Notes under the pieces: model-generated
The model's input: the letters and a program-made list of their open reading frames with translations, nothing else
Told to the model about the DNA's origin: nothing
Databases searched by the model: none
DNA from: Hymenobacter ginkgonis
GTDB taxonomy: Bacteria > Bacteroidota > Bacteroidia > Cytophagales > Hymenobacteraceae
Length of the DNA stretch: 39,101 bases
NCBI RefSeq assembly: GCF_009755225.1
Contig: NZ_WQKZ01000012.1
Coordinates: forward strand, 1-39,101
Direction of reading: 5' to 3'
In this document: positions 1 through 7,773 of the stretch, in pieces
Position numbering within the stretch: position 1 is the stretch's first letter
Layout: every line of letters starts with the position of its first letter
Translations under genes and position numbers: made by a program

Positions 1-110
1 TACCCCCTCCCCCACCCTGCCCCCAATCAGAAAAGCGGCATTTCGCTGGGTCAAGAAGTGGGTTCTGAAAGTTTGGGCGGGTTAGCTTTGTGACCCATAC
101 TTGTTGAGCC

Positions 111-671
111 ATGCAGCACACTTTCGGCTACGCCCGCGTTTCCGCCACCGACCAAAACCTCGCGACCCAGCTCGACGACCTGACCCGGGCCGGCTGTTCG
201 CGCATCTTCCAAGAGAAAGTGTCGGGGACGCGCACGAGCAGCGCGGCGCTTACCGAACTATTGGCCGCCGTGCGCGCGGGCGACGTGGTCGTGGTCAACC
301 GCCTGGCGCGGTTGGGTCGGAACACGGTACACACGATTCAGCTGGTGGAGGAATTCAACCGCCTCGGCGTGCACTTCCGAGCGCTCGATCTCGGCATCGA
401 CTCCCGCACCCCGGCCGGCAAGATGATTATCGGAGTGTTCTCCAGTTTCAACCAGTACGAGCGGGAGAACAACCGCGAGAAGAGCTTGGCCGGGATCAAC
501 CTAGCCAAGCAGCAGGGCAAGCACCTGGGGCGGCCAGCGGGGCGTAATGCCGAGAAGCTCGCTAAAGTGGCCAAGGCCTTGGACAAAGGGCTGTCGGTGG
601 CCGAGATTGTGACCCTCACCGGTATCAGCCGGGCCAGTGTCAAGCGCTATCGCCAGGAATTAATGGCCTAA
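111..671 (+). CDS. Serine resolvase/invertase (Tn3 resolvase-like)
   Basis: A 186-residue small serine recombinase, which cuts and rejoins DNA at res-type sites through a phosphoserine link. The N-terminal catalytic domain begins with the hallmark YARVSATDQN, where Ser11 is the expected nucleophile. RLARLGRN (about residues 65-72) and the YERENNREK region carry the usual arginines and helix E. A C-terminal Hin/resolvase helix-turn-helix covers about residues 140-184. The length is normal for plasmid resolvases, so it is probably intact, unlike the broken resolvase at 8664-9239. The ATG at 111 is favoured because the catalytic motif sits at the usual distance from it. A TAnnTTTG box (TAGCTTTG, 83-90) lies just upstream. 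Likely roles are multimer resolution or module exchange; an origin in a lost Tn3-like transposon is also possible. Confidence 0.93.
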   Translation: MQHTFGYARVSATDQNLATQLDDLTRAGCSRIFQEKVSGTRTSSAALTELLAAVRAGDVVVVNRLARLGRNTVHTIQLVEEFNRLGVHFRALDLGIDSRTPAGKMIIGVFSSFNQYERENNREKSLAGINLAKQQGKHLGRPAGRNAEKLAKVAKALDKGLSVAEIVTLTGISRASVKRYRQELMA

Positions 672-715
672 AATAGCGCGCAGTTGGTCGCAGAATTTAA
701 CCCTAGTACTATCCC

Positions 716-1051
716 ATGAATACGAGACGAATAGCGCAAACACTGGAACTGATCGTAGGTCTGTTAGCCCAAGGCCGCTTTGCCGACTTGCATCAGCTGG
801 ACGTAGCGCCCGACCTCACTGCCGACGATTTAGCAACCTGTCTAAGGCAATATGGGGGGCAGGTTTGCTTACCACCTACTCCGCAATGGTACTATGATTT
901 TTATCCCATCATTGGAACAGATAAGTTGGCCATTGACTGCGATTTGTTCATGGATGGTGAGCTCAGTGACCTCACGCTCCAATGTGTCTTATGGGATGAA
1001 GGAGTCCAGCAGGTCTATCCTTTCACTATCAACAGCATTCATGTGATGTGA
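716..1051 (+). CDS. Small hypothetical protein
   Basis: A 111-residue protein that I do not recognise. The N-terminal half is helical and hydrophilic. The C-terminal half contains WYYDFYPI, an acidic stretch (DCDLFMDGELSDLTLQ) and a beta-rich end, which suggests a small cytosolic alpha/beta protein. It starts 45 bp after the resolvase stop on the same strand, with ATG at 716. No signal peptide or membrane segment is visible. Base composition is lower in GC than the resolvase, hinting at a separate origin. It could be an immunity-type or orphan accessory protein; nothing in the sequence decides this. Confidence 0.6.
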   Translation: MNTRRIAQTLELIVGLLAQGRFADLHQLDVAPDLTADDLATCLRQYGGQVCLPPTPQWYYDFYPIIGTDKLAIDCDLFMDGELSDLTLQCVLWDEGVQQVYPFTINSIHVM

Positions 1052-1163
1052 CCAGGCTGAATAGCCCGGCATTAAGGCTGAGCTGTTGCCATGATCAGTG
1101 AACCTTGTCCCCTCTTCCAATGGACCGTTTATAATATGTAAAAGGTGGTTTGCTCCTTTTAAA

Positions 1164-1657
1164 TCACTGTTTTGCTGGACGTGGGACCCACTTACTAAAG
1201 ATGGGAGAAGCACAAGGTGCGCGAGATTTGAAAAGGCCTTTCTCATACGCCTGCTGATGTAGTTGGGGCAAGTGCTTAAACCGCTTAAATTCTTGTCTAT
1301 TCACGCGCCTCACCGACATAAAATCGTAAGTAGAAGCATAAAGTAGAATCACTTCGAGGCTTGAGCATTCTCCGCTCAGATTGACGGTGGTCCATTCCAT
1401 ACCAATAGCTGTAAAGAGGAGCGTGTTGATGTTAACCGGAACGTCAATTTTAAAATAGCCCTCTAGGTCTGTCTTCCCGATGACGATCGTATCCCGCGTG
1501 CAAATGTCCGCCCTCGGCACCCCTTCCAAGTCATTACCTAGTATCCGACCAGTAAGAGTCTTGGTGTGCTGAGCATGGGTAGTCCCAAGGGAGAGGACTA
1601 CTGCCAAAAGAGTGAAGAAGGTGTTCAAAGAGTGAAGAAGGTGTTCAGGTGGCCCAT
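1164..1657 (-). pseudogene. Carboxypeptidase-regulatory-like secreted protein, frameshifted by a 20-bp duplication
   Basis: This encodes a secreted protein with a CarboxypepD_reg-like beta-sandwich (LTGRILGNDLEGVPRADI, then DLEGYFKIDVP). Its C-terminal tail (LPQLHQQAYEKGLFKSRAPC) resembles ones I associate with Bacteroidota secreted proteins. The natural start appears to be the ATG at 1657, which reads MGHLNTFFTL and then hits a TGA at 1627-1625, because 20 bp are tandemly duplicated (1607-1646). With one copy removed, the reading frame runs straight into LAVVLSLGTTHAQ, a good signal peptide. In the present sequence the body frame can only be entered from a TTG: the one at 1628 overlaps the TGA (TTGA), and another lies at 1703. 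It may be an inactive allele, a slippage-controlled gene, or a weakly reinitiated one. Confidence 0.7.
1607..1646. repeat. 20-bp perfect tandem duplication
   Basis: Two adjacent identical 20-bp units (1607-1626 and 1627-1646, each beginning AAAGAGTGAAG) lie inside the signal-peptide region of the minus-strand gene. Because 20 is not a multiple of 3, the second unit moves the ATG at 1657 out of frame with the rest of the gene. Confidence 0.97.
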
Positions 1658-1687
1658 CAGCAACAACAAGTAACGTTATAAGCTCGA

Positions 1688-1726
1688 CTGTCACGTTTGA
1701 CAACGCTCGTTTAGAAAATGTGACAA
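1688..1726 (-). repeat. 39-bp dyad motif, copy C
   Basis: This is the reverse-strand copy of a 39-bp motif also found at 6861-6899 and 7635-7673. It has outer arms TTGTCAC and GTGACA, an inner palindrome AACG-NN-CGTT, and a conserved TAAACG. It lies between the frameshifted secreted protein and the divergent membrane protein, overlapping possible starts of both. It may be a recombination (res- or dif-like) site or an operator. Confidence 0.85.
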
Positions 1727-1785
1727 GCTCGCAAGCCTCGTCCTACTGGGCTCGTCACCTGCCGGGCTTCCCTTGTGATAAGGGA

Positions 1786-2283
1786 ATGGTCTGCACGTTA
1801 AGCAGTGGGGGCCACTGCGCGCAACTGCCCATAAAGCAACCGTTCTTTACCTTGTGCACCAGGAGGAGGGTTAGCCTTTTGACCTTGCAACAGGGCCGTC
1901 TGGGCATCGCAGCCAGTGGGGTCGGGTGTCTGGGAGGCGCATTTGCGGCTGCGCGGTACGAAGCTGGCATTCACGTCCTGTTGTTTGCCCTTGCTGTTCT
2001 CTTGCTGTTCACCTATTGGCACTTCGTTGGCTATTACGTCTACGTCGTTGGTGACGCAGTAGTGGTGGAAAACGAAAGAATGCGCATTACCCACCCGCGG
2101 GCAGACGTTGCGCGAGTGCTTTCGGTAAGTGGGCAGGTGTACCGCCTCGTCTTCAAAGACCAAACAAGCTACCACTTCATCTGCTCGCCCTCCTTGCCCT
2201 TGCACCGAGACTTTGGCCGCAATGAGCAAAAGGCAGCGGCTATCCTCTCCTTTCTTAGCGGAGATTCTAAAATTGTCCGGTAA
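1786..2283 (+). CDS. Small two-helix membrane protein
   Basis: A predicted inner-membrane protein of about 165 residues with no recognised name. After a basic N-terminal stretch (CTRRRVSLLTLQQGR) come two closely spaced hydrophobic helices (IAASGVGCLGGAFAAA and VLLFALAVLLLFTYWHFVGYY). A soluble beta-rich C-terminal domain of about 75 residues follows, ending in an acidic/polar helix. Helix-helix-beta domain is common in small bacterial PH-like membrane proteins. I chose the ATG at 1786 because a purine-rich AAGGGA lies just before it; an upstream GTG at 1720 falls inside the 39-bp motif and is less likely. It stands alone and faces the convergent TlpA-like gene. Confidence 0.6.
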   Translation: MVCTLSSGGHCAQLPIKQPFFTLCTRRRVSLLTLQQGRLGIAASGVGCLGGAFAAARYEAGIHVLLFALAVLLLFTYWHFVGYYVYVVGDAVVVENERMRITHPRADVARVLSVSGQVYRLVFKDQTSYHFICSPSLPLHRDFGRNEQKAAAILSFLSGDSKIVR

Positions 2284-2363
2284 CGTCGATTATGTAAAAC
2301 AGTGTAGGGTAGGCTATACTTTCTGCCGTCCGCTGCCCGCTCAGGCACCCGGATGCCGAAAGT

Positions 2364-3158
2364 TCAGCGGCGCGCCGCCGGCACGGCGTTGGCCAGGGCG
2401 ACGGCCAGGTCACGGGCGCGGTTAGTGACGTGAAGAATCTGGCCACCGGGGCCCAGCACAAAATGGGTGGGGTATTCAAACACGCCGAGCGTATCGGTCA
2501 GATAGGCCTTGCTGGCTGGGATCACGGCAAACTGCACCGGCCGCTGCTGGAGGAAGGCGCGCAGCGGCTGGGCCTGGTTCAGGGCTAAGCTCACCACGAG
2601 CACCTGCGGATTAGCGCGGTAGCGCGCCACTAAGGAGTCCATAGCGGCAAACTCGTCGACGCAGGCCACGCAACTGGTGTACCAGCACTTGACGACCACC
2701 ACTTTCCCCCGCGTATTAGCCGACGTGTAGGTTACCCCCTTCAAATCGGTCCAGTGAAACGGGGGCAGGCGTTGGCCTTCCCAGGCCGCGTTGCGCAGCG
2801 CTTCCTGGGCGAGTTGTTGACTGGCGGCGCGAATGGCGGAGTCCTGGCCGCCTGGATAGGGACATAACTGGTAGACGGGCAGCTGCCCCTCGGTGCCGTT
2901 GCGCAGGGCCAGGACCCGACCTGTGGCCAACTGCTGCAGAAAGGCCTGCTTGGCCAGGGGCCGCCCGTCTACGCCGTGGGGGGAGTAGGCGCGGGCGAGT
3001 TGAATGCGCGCGTAAGTGTAGCGATACCAGGTGTCAAAGTCCTTCGTTAGGGCCTCAACCTGCGCCGCCGTACTGGGAATGGGCGGGCTACTGGCCGAGG
3101 AGCAGCCCGTCGCCAAGCCACTCAGCAACAAGCCGGTGAGAAGTAACCGAGATTTCAT
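2364..3158 (-). CDS. TlpA-like thioredoxin-fold lipoprotein
   Basis: A 264-residue periplasmic lipoprotein of the TlpA/ResA-like disulfide reductase group. Residues 1-19 form a lipoprotein signal (LLLSGLATGCSS, lipid-anchored Cys19). Residues 30-130 are a helical region of unknown role, and residues 135-264 are a thioredoxin fold. The motif WYTSCVAC corresponds to the usual WATWCPPC, with CVAC as the redox-active pair. The cis-proline region is seen in VFEYPTHFVLGPGG. Family members reduce or isomerise disulfides in secreted proteins, or act in cytochrome c maturation. The ATG at 3158 gives a clean signal peptide. It is monocistronic and convergent with the membrane protein gene; the substrate is unknown. 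Confidence 0.88.
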   Translation of the reverse strand: MKSRLLLTGLLLSGLATGCSSASSPPIPSTAAQVEALTKDFDTWYRYTYARIQLARAYSPHGVDGRPLAKQAFLQQLATGRVLALRNGTEGQLPVYQLCPYPGGQDSAIRAASQQLAQEALRNAAWEGQRLPPFHWTDLKGVTYTSANTRGKVVVVKCWYTSCVACVDEFAAMDSLVARYRANPQVLVVSLALNQAQPLRAFLQQRPVQFAVIPASKAYLTDTLGVFEYPTHFVLGPGGQILHVTNRARDLAVALANAVPAARR

Positions 3159-3324
3159 GCCCTAAGCTACCAGATAAATGGCCCGCGAAACGGAGACTTT
3201 TGGGGCTTATTCTATAATAAGCTGCGCTATAAAGGGGGCTGGGAGCTTACGTACTACGTAGTTTATAATGGTATAAAGCCCATAAAGTATGTGGAATACT
3301 ATTTTATACTAGCTTGATTATTAG

Positions 3325-4485
3325 TTAGTTAGCCGCCCAAATAGCCGGAAAGGTACTCTTCAAGAGTGCCATCGTCGCCGCGGCTACATTTTCCCCGGGC
3401 TTGGCCCTCGTTTCGAAGTCCCGCAGGATTGGGTAGGTCTCCTTCAGCACCTTCGTGAGTTGCTCCTCTCCCACCACTATCTCCAGCACTTTTTTCGTTT
3501 GAGCCTGTGTCAGCTTAAGTTTTTGTAGACGCGTTTGCACCTTCTGCTGCAATGGCGTTAACTCCGATACCACAGCGACTGCAGTGCCCTTTTCCAAGGG
3601 TAGCATAAGCTGCTTAGGTATGGGACGAGCCTTGCTCTTAATAGAAAACTCTACCTTATCGACAGAGCGACCAAGCTTAAGTTCCTTATAACTTATCTCA
3701 AAACTCAGCTCGTTCAATTCCGCCACGGCAGGTATCAGCGCGTTGCGCCGGTAATCGGAGTATTGGGGATATGCCTGACCGGTAGTTAACTCTTTCAGTC
3801 GAGCCACGGGCACCGTAACAGGGCTACGGAATTCCCACGATTTCAGTAGCCAATAAAAGCGGTGAGTAGTAGGGCTTTTTATACTAAGCAAATCAGCCAC
3901 CTGGCCCAGAGTAAAGTTCTCTGCTAAGTTGGTGAGATAGGGTAGAACGTCAGGTGAAAAATACCCTGAGATAGTTCCTTGACCACTATCCAATTTCATT
4001 GAGTGTACTAGTGGTGCCCTGTGCCAGTCATGCTGACGGTTGGGAACTGGTAACGTCACCTGTACAGCTGCCAACCCTTCCAAAGCCGAATGAAGGTACT
4101 GGTATCCCCGTCCACCAATAGGGGTGGTGCCTACTAACTCTTTTAAGGGTACTACTAGTCGCCTGCTTTCTATTTCATCACGGGGTAGCTGTTGTAAAAA
4201 CAAAACGAAGATCCTTGCTTCAACTAACGTTAAGGCCCAAGGCTGCTCTATAAGAACATTACTTTGTGCCACTGTGGGCGAGTTACTTCCCGATCCTTCA
4301 ACGATCGAGCGCCGAGTGATCGCAAGCTCAGCTGGCTGCTGCCGAGCTTGTACCACAGCCTCATGCGCCTCAACCTGCGTATTATAATAACCTAAGCTCT
4401 TTAAAACCCCAGCAAAGCGGGCTTGAGCTTTCCACTTTTGGCGGCTCTTATCGAAAGTAGCACCTGCAAACGGGTTCTTTGGCAT
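3325..4485 (-). CDS. Plasmid replication initiator (Rep_3/RepB family) with N-terminal AP2-like domain
   Basis: A 386-residue initiator that should bind the iterons just upstream of its start and open the origin. The core, about residues 80-300, is a Rep_3 double winged helix, with the typical opening LIEQPWALTLVEARIFVLFL and the later HRFYWLLKSWEF and YSDYRRNALIPAVAELN segments. Before it, residues 5-48 (FDKSRQKWKAQARFAG and the following YYNTQVEAHEAV) resemble an AP2-type DNA-binding domain, more familiar from phage and homing endonuclease proteins and not a usual part of Rep_3 proteins. The last 90 residues are charged and helical. Transcription runs away from the iterons, so autoregulation by iteron binding is likely. 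Confidence 0.9.
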   Translation of the reverse strand: MPKNPFAGATFDKSRQKWKAQARFAGVLKSLGYYNTQVEAHEAVVQARQQPAELAITRRSIVEGSGSNSPTVAQSNVLIEQPWALTLVEARIFVLFLQQLPRDEIESRRLVVPLKELVGTTPIGGRGYQYLHSALEGLAAVQVTLPVPNRQHDWHRAPLVHSMKLDSGQGTISGYFSPDVLPYLTNLAENFTLGQVADLLSIKSPTTHRFYWLLKSWEFRSPVTVPVARLKELTTGQAYPQYSDYRRNALIPAVAELNELSFEISYKELKLGRSVDKVEFSIKSKARPIPKQLMLPLEKGTAVAVVSELTPLQQKVQTRLQKLKLTQAQTKKVLEIVVGEEQLTKVLKETYPILRDFETRAKPGENVAAATMALLKSTFPAIWAAN

Positions 4486-4830
4486 AACTGGCTTAGTAGT
4501 AATCCAGTCAGCAAGATAGGTGACAGATACTAATCAATTTGTATCCCATTTGTATCTCAGAGGTAACGGACTCGTATCTCAGAGGTAACGGACTCGTATC
4601 TCAGAGGTAACGGACTCGTATCTCAGAGGTAACGGACTCCCATTTAAGAGGTAACGGACTCCCATTTCGACTTCATAAATTTCTATTTTTCAAATAGTTA
4701 CGGAACCCCTAATGTATAATAAAAATCAATAAAAAATAAGGAATGAGTTTCCTCCTTATTTTTTTCTTTTTTGTATCTCAGAAAGGTAATGGACTTGTAT
4801 CTCGGGACCTAACGATGGCTTCGCACACTA
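4486..4830. other. Probable iteron-type replication origin region
   Basis: The non-coding stretch between the initiator gene and parA holds the main iterons (4552-4661) and an AT-rich tract (about 4665-4770) rich in A and T runs, which suits a DNA-unwinding element. Two more degenerate iterons follow (4773-4796 and 4797-4818). The AT-rich part contains a hairpin (AATAAGGA and TCCTTATT arms, about 4728-4762). I saw no convincing DnaA box. Placement next to a Rep_3 gene strongly supports an origin. Confidence 0.85.
4552..4661 (+). repeat. 22-bp iterons (4 perfect + 1 degenerate)
   Basis: There are four head-to-tail perfect 22-bp copies (4552, 4574, 4596 and 4618), each made of GTATCTCAGAGG followed by TAACGGACTC. 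A fifth begins CCATTTAAGAGG at 4640-4661. The 22-bp unit matches two helical turns, as in classical Rep-binding iterons. More diverged copies lie at 4773-4818. Confidence 0.95.
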
Positions 4831-4984
4831 GGGGGGCAATTAATGTACGTACATGTTATGTGTTTTACAGATAAACTACCCACCTTGTAATAGCTGCCGC
4901 TTGGATTACATCTCACTCGTGCTAGCTAAATTCATAAATCCTACTGACGCATCCTACAGCATTAATTTGGCTACTTGCAATCAA

Positions 4985-5070
4985 CTATAAGATACACTAC
5001 CTTTGAGTGATTGTGTAGCTCGATAGCAGACACTATGGAGTACACTGTACAATACACTAACTTAGTTTTG
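4985..5070 (+). promoter_or_regulatory. Putative par operator/centromere and parA promoter
   Basis: A cluster of TACACT motifs (4993, 5041, 5053) includes the 11-bp palindrome GTACACTGTAC (5040-5050). A TAGTTTTG box at 5063-5070 fits the Bacteroidota TAnnTTTG promoter element just before the parA ATG. Related AGTGTA/TACACT motifs recur after the operon at about 6078-6108, so these may be the sites bound by the small ParB-like partner. Confidence 0.5.
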
Positions 5071-5080
5071 TAAATAACTG

Positions 5081-5749
5081 ATGGTTATTACGATAGGTTC
5101 TGTAAAGGGTGGTGTAGGAAAATCTACAATTGCAACTACACTTGCTGTTTTTTTATCGCAAAAGTCTGATAATAAAGTGATGCTGATAGATGCTGATAGC
5201 CAGGGTACCTCCTGCTATTTCACATCATTAAGACAGGAGCAGCGCGGTACAGCGGGATATACCTCTGTAGAGTTAACAGGCAATAAGCTGCATGAGGAGA
5301 TACGGTCACTAGTACGACGTTATGATGACATCGTAGTGGATGTGGGCGGCCGCGATACCGCTAGTCAGCGGGCAGCGTTGGCAGTAAGTGACGCCTACGT
5401 AGTGCCTCTTTCCTTACAAGCGTTCGACATCTGGGCCTTACGTGATGTGCTAGAATTGCTCGACCAACTTAAGCCGTTCAATCCTAACCTAACTACATTC
5501 TTTGTAGCCAACCGCACTGATTATCGCGGCACCAAAAGCAGCGCTTTTGAAGAGATGGCTACGTCCATCGAAGAGGCCTATGGTATCAGCCTGTTACCCC
5601 ATACTCTTTCTAACCGCATTGCCTACTCTAAGGCGGCTGGCACAGGCTACACCGTTTTAGACCCTGAATATGCTAACCAAGAGCCTAAAGCGGTAGCTGA
5701 AGTGACGACGCTATTTAATCACATTACTCAAGCACTTGAAAAACGATGA
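5081..5749 (+). CDS. parA: ParA-family partition ATPase
   Basis: A 222-residue ParA/MinD-type ATPase that would move plasmid copies apart using a DNA-bound ATP/ADP gradient. The deviant Walker A motif KGGVGKST is at residues 9-16, followed by the Walker A' region LIDADSQGT and a Walker B-like IVVDVGGRD. It lacks the N-terminal helix-turn-helix of type Ia ParA, so it is the short type Ib form; in that class the partner protein, not ParA, usually represses the operon. The downstream gene overlaps its stop (ATGA), indicating translational coupling. Codon use is more AT-rich than in neighbouring genes, like the initiator, so both belong to the replicon backbone. Confidence 0.95.
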   Translation: MVITIGSVKGGVGKSTIATTLAVFLSQKSDNKVMLIDADSQGTSCYFTSLRQEQRGTAGYTSVELTGNKLHEEIRSLVRRYDDIVVDVGGRDTASQRAALAVSDAYVVPLSLQAFDIWALRDVLELLDQLKPFNPNLTTFFVANRTDYRGTKSSAFEEMATSIEEAYGISLLPHTLSNRIAYSKAAGTGYTVLDPEYANQEPKAVAEVTTLFNHITQALEKR

Positions 5750-6057
5750 AACTCCCGCCACGCAAAGAGGCTGCCGCATTACAGGCTATCATTGATCAAG
5801 GGGCTGCTGCGCCCACAGAGAAACCTGCCGTCGATACGCAGGCCATTTCCAGCTATACGCTCCGGCTCTATACTACTAAGCTCCAACAGCTCACCGATGC
5901 TCGCGATGCTCGGCGTATTCGCCACCGTGCTAAATCTCTACCTAATGCAAGCGCCATATCTGTTCATGCGCTCATTCTTGAAGGAATAGACTTGCTGCTT
6001 AAGCAGGAGGCTAAATTAGCTGCTAAAGAATCAGCCAAGCAATCCACCATCAAATAA
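5746..6057 (+). CDS. Small ParB-like partition partner (centromere-binding candidate)
   Basis: A 103-residue basic protein overlapping the parA stop by 4 bp (ATGA). It has a disordered N-terminus (about residues 1-35, with alanine- and proline-rich stretches). The C-terminal half (SYTLRLYTTKLQQLTDARDAR and the helices up to LILEGIDLLLKQE) looks like a ribbon-helix-helix or similar small DNA-binding fold. Small RHH adaptor proteins commonly partner type Ib ParA, bind direct or inverted repeats, and repress the operon. Flexible N-termini in such adaptors stimulate the ParA ATPase through an arginine. The fold and role are inferred from position and composition. Confidence 0.75.
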   Translation: MKLPPRKEAAALQAIIDQGAAAPTEKPAVDTQAISSYTLRLYTTKLQQLTDARDARRIRHRAKSLPNASAISVHALILEGIDLLLKQEAKLAAKESAKQSTIK

Positions 6058-6077
6058 ACTATCAGTAATATATCAAA

Positions 6078-6138
6078 CAGTATACTGTGTAGTGTACTGA
6101 TATACACTAAAGTCCACTCTACTTCGAGTGGGCTTTTT
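6078..6138 (+). terminator. Downstream par-type repeats and terminator
   Basis: At 6078-6108 a run of overlapping AGTATACTG, AGTGTACTG and ATACACT motifs mirrors the elements before parA. It is followed by a stem AAAGTCCACTC / GAGTGGGCTTT with a T tail (6109-6138), a good intrinsic terminator for parA and its partner. Confidence 0.7.
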
Positions 6139-6262
6139 ATGTCTAAGAGCATTTAAATGAGCTTTATCTACTCTGTATCAAGACGAGGCATCCAAAAAAC
6201 GAGCGGTTAATGCTTGGCATTACTGTCTAACATAACTTTCGTTCTCGGACACATATTACCGC

Positions 6263-6745
6263 ATGGATTACACTGTTTCCGACGAGCGAATTGCATTACT
6301 GCAAGCGCATTTTTTTGAATTCGGCTTTGAGGGTCGAACGCCTGAGCGCGCTGTTTTCGAGGCAATAACCAATCCAGTAGAATACCACTTAATTGCCGCC
6401 AACTACAACTGGGATGATGGCTCCGAGGTGCTGACCTGGATTGTCACCAGTCCCTTATGCGACCCAGCAACCGCTCAGCTGATTTTTTGGCGGGCGCAAC
6501 CCGCCTTCTACACCCAATTTACCAGTGCCGAAGAAGCGGACTACGAGGCGGAAATTTATACCCTGCTCCGCACGATCATCCAGCAGTGGGAAGCGGGGAC
6601 CTATACCTCGTCCTTAATCGCCTATGATCCGCGCACAGATGCCTTGGCTGAGGACCTAAACTACCACGATCCCCAGGAAAAATGGGCTATCCCGGACTAC
6701 CTGAAGCAGCCTAGTACGGGTGAATTAGAGATCCTACTTGACTAA
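6263..6745 (+). CDS. DUF4274-like acidic protein
   Basis: A 160-residue, strongly acidic cytosolic protein. The segment NYNWDDGSEVLTWIVTSPLCDPATAQLIFWRA (about residues 48-79) fits the DUF4274 pattern as I know it: an NWDDG turn, a tryptophan-hydrophobic helix, a CD turn and an IFW helix. DUF4274 proteins have no established function; they often occur near toxin or secretion loci, so an immunity role is possible but unproved. The gene is isolated, with its ATG at 6263 and no strong terminator. Family assignment is from pattern memory only. Confidence 0.7.
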   Translation: MDYTVSDERIALLQAHFFEFGFEGRTPERAVFEAITNPVEYHLIAANYNWDDGSEVLTWIVTSPLCDPATAQLIFWRAQPAFYTQFTSAEEADYEAEIYTLLRTIIQQWEAGTYTSSLIAYDPRTDALAEDLNYHDPQEKWAIPDYLKQPSTGELEILLD

Positions 6746-6860
6746 GGGCGACGAAGGGACTAGCGTAAGGGGGAGGCCAAGCTTCGCAAGGGGGCTTTTC
6801 TACTCCTCCTGTGAACGCACAGCAATCCCCTGCTTCTAGCTCAGGCGAGGGAGTCAGCGC

Positions 6861-6899
6861 TTGTCACGTTTTTTAAACGAGCCTCGTCAAAGGTGACAA
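6861..6899 (+). repeat. 39-bp dyad motif, copy A
   Basis: A copy with arms TTGTCAC and GTGACAA, exactly as in copy B (7635-7673). The two copies are in the same orientation and bracket the DUF3592-like gene at 7027-7467. The centre reads TAAACGAGCCTCGTCAAA. Confidence 0.85.
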
Positions 6900-7026
6900 A
6901 CGTCTAGTTCTCGTGTTGAATCTGCCTAGTGCTAATCAAGCCGTTAATTGTGGCTCGCTACCAATCGGTAGTGCCTGGCACCACCGCAATGCAGACATGT
7001 ATTTTTGCTGTTCATTGCAAGCCGTA

Positions 7027-7467
7027 TTAAGGCTGTTCTTTTCGCAGGCGCCATACACTGCTGCTGACAGCGTAGCACCCCAAGAGAAAGAGCGCACCCC
7101 AGGCAACACCCTCGCTTAGATGGTAAGAGCCGGGGAACAGGAAGACATCGGGATGCGTGGCCAAGTGCTGCAGCTGCAAGGTCTGTCCCGACCGCAAGTG
7201 TTCGCAATCCTGCTGACCGACCTTTATCGAGTGCTCCCGACCTTGGAAAGAAAAGTGCACGAATCGCAAGGCGGCCGAGCCATTGCACACGGTGCGCACA
7301 ATCTGGACAGCGACTAACGGCCCAGTACGAGCCACGTCATACTCGGCTTTTTTCCCGGGGGAAACAGCCCCACACAGCCCGAGCAGGAGGAGGCCGCCGA
7401 TTAAGTTGAATTTAGACAAAGCGGGATTAGAGGCAGAGACGCGAAGTGCAACCGAACGCTGGCTCAA
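7027..7467 (-). CDS. DUF3592-like two-helix membrane protein (paralogue 1)
   Basis: A 146-residue membrane protein with a transmembrane helix near the N-terminus (LIGGLLLLGLCGAVSPG). A central beta domain of about 80 residues follows (VHFSFQGREHSIKVG, then LATHPDVFLFPG), and then a second helix (GVAWGALFLLGCYAV). This layout matches DUF3592-type proteins, whose function is unknown. A close paralogue lies at 14392-14817 on the same strand. Both have only TTG as a possible N-terminal start, which makes the exact start uncertain. The gene sits between motif copies A and B, suggesting it moves as a one-gene module. Confidence 0.7.
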   Translation of the reverse strand: MSQRSVALRVSASNPALSKFNLIGGLLLLGLCGAVSPGKKAEYDVARTGPLVAVQIVRTVCNGSAALRFVHFSFQGREHSIKVGQQDCEHLRSGQTLQLQHLATHPDVFLFPGSYHLSEGVAWGALFLLGCYAVSSSVWRLRKEQP

Positions 7468-7634
7468 CCAAGGTATGGCCTATAGGCTTACCCTACCCCC
7501 GGGGGCTAGTCGGAGGGATGCGCTTGCGGCTAAGCGGTCGCTGAGGAACAAATAGAAAGGCAGGGCACTGCTTTTACACGACGGGGCTAAAAAGTGAGAG
7601 GCCCCTTTTCCGAGTTCAGCCAAGTTTTTGGGCT

Positions 7635-7673
7635 TTGTCACATTTCATAAACGGTCGTTGTCAAAGGTGACAA
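7635..7673 (+). repeat. 39-bp dyad motif, copy B
   Basis: This copy has perfect TTGTCAC/GTGACAA arms and a perfect inner AACG-GT-CGTT palindrome, nearly symmetric about the centre. A decayed half-copy (GGCACGTTTCATAAACGTTG) lies at about 10024-10043. Confidence 0.85.
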
Positions 7674-7773
7674 GGGTAAAGAATCATCGGCCATCAAACC
7701 ACTAACTCTTACTAAGCAACAGGCTGGCTAAAGCAATGCCCTTTGAGTCCCGTCCAGACCGCAACCGTTCAGC

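Noticed and set aside
4552..4661. CRISPR array
   Set aside because: The 22-bp units are head to tail with no spacers and lie next to a Rep_3 initiator; they are iterons.
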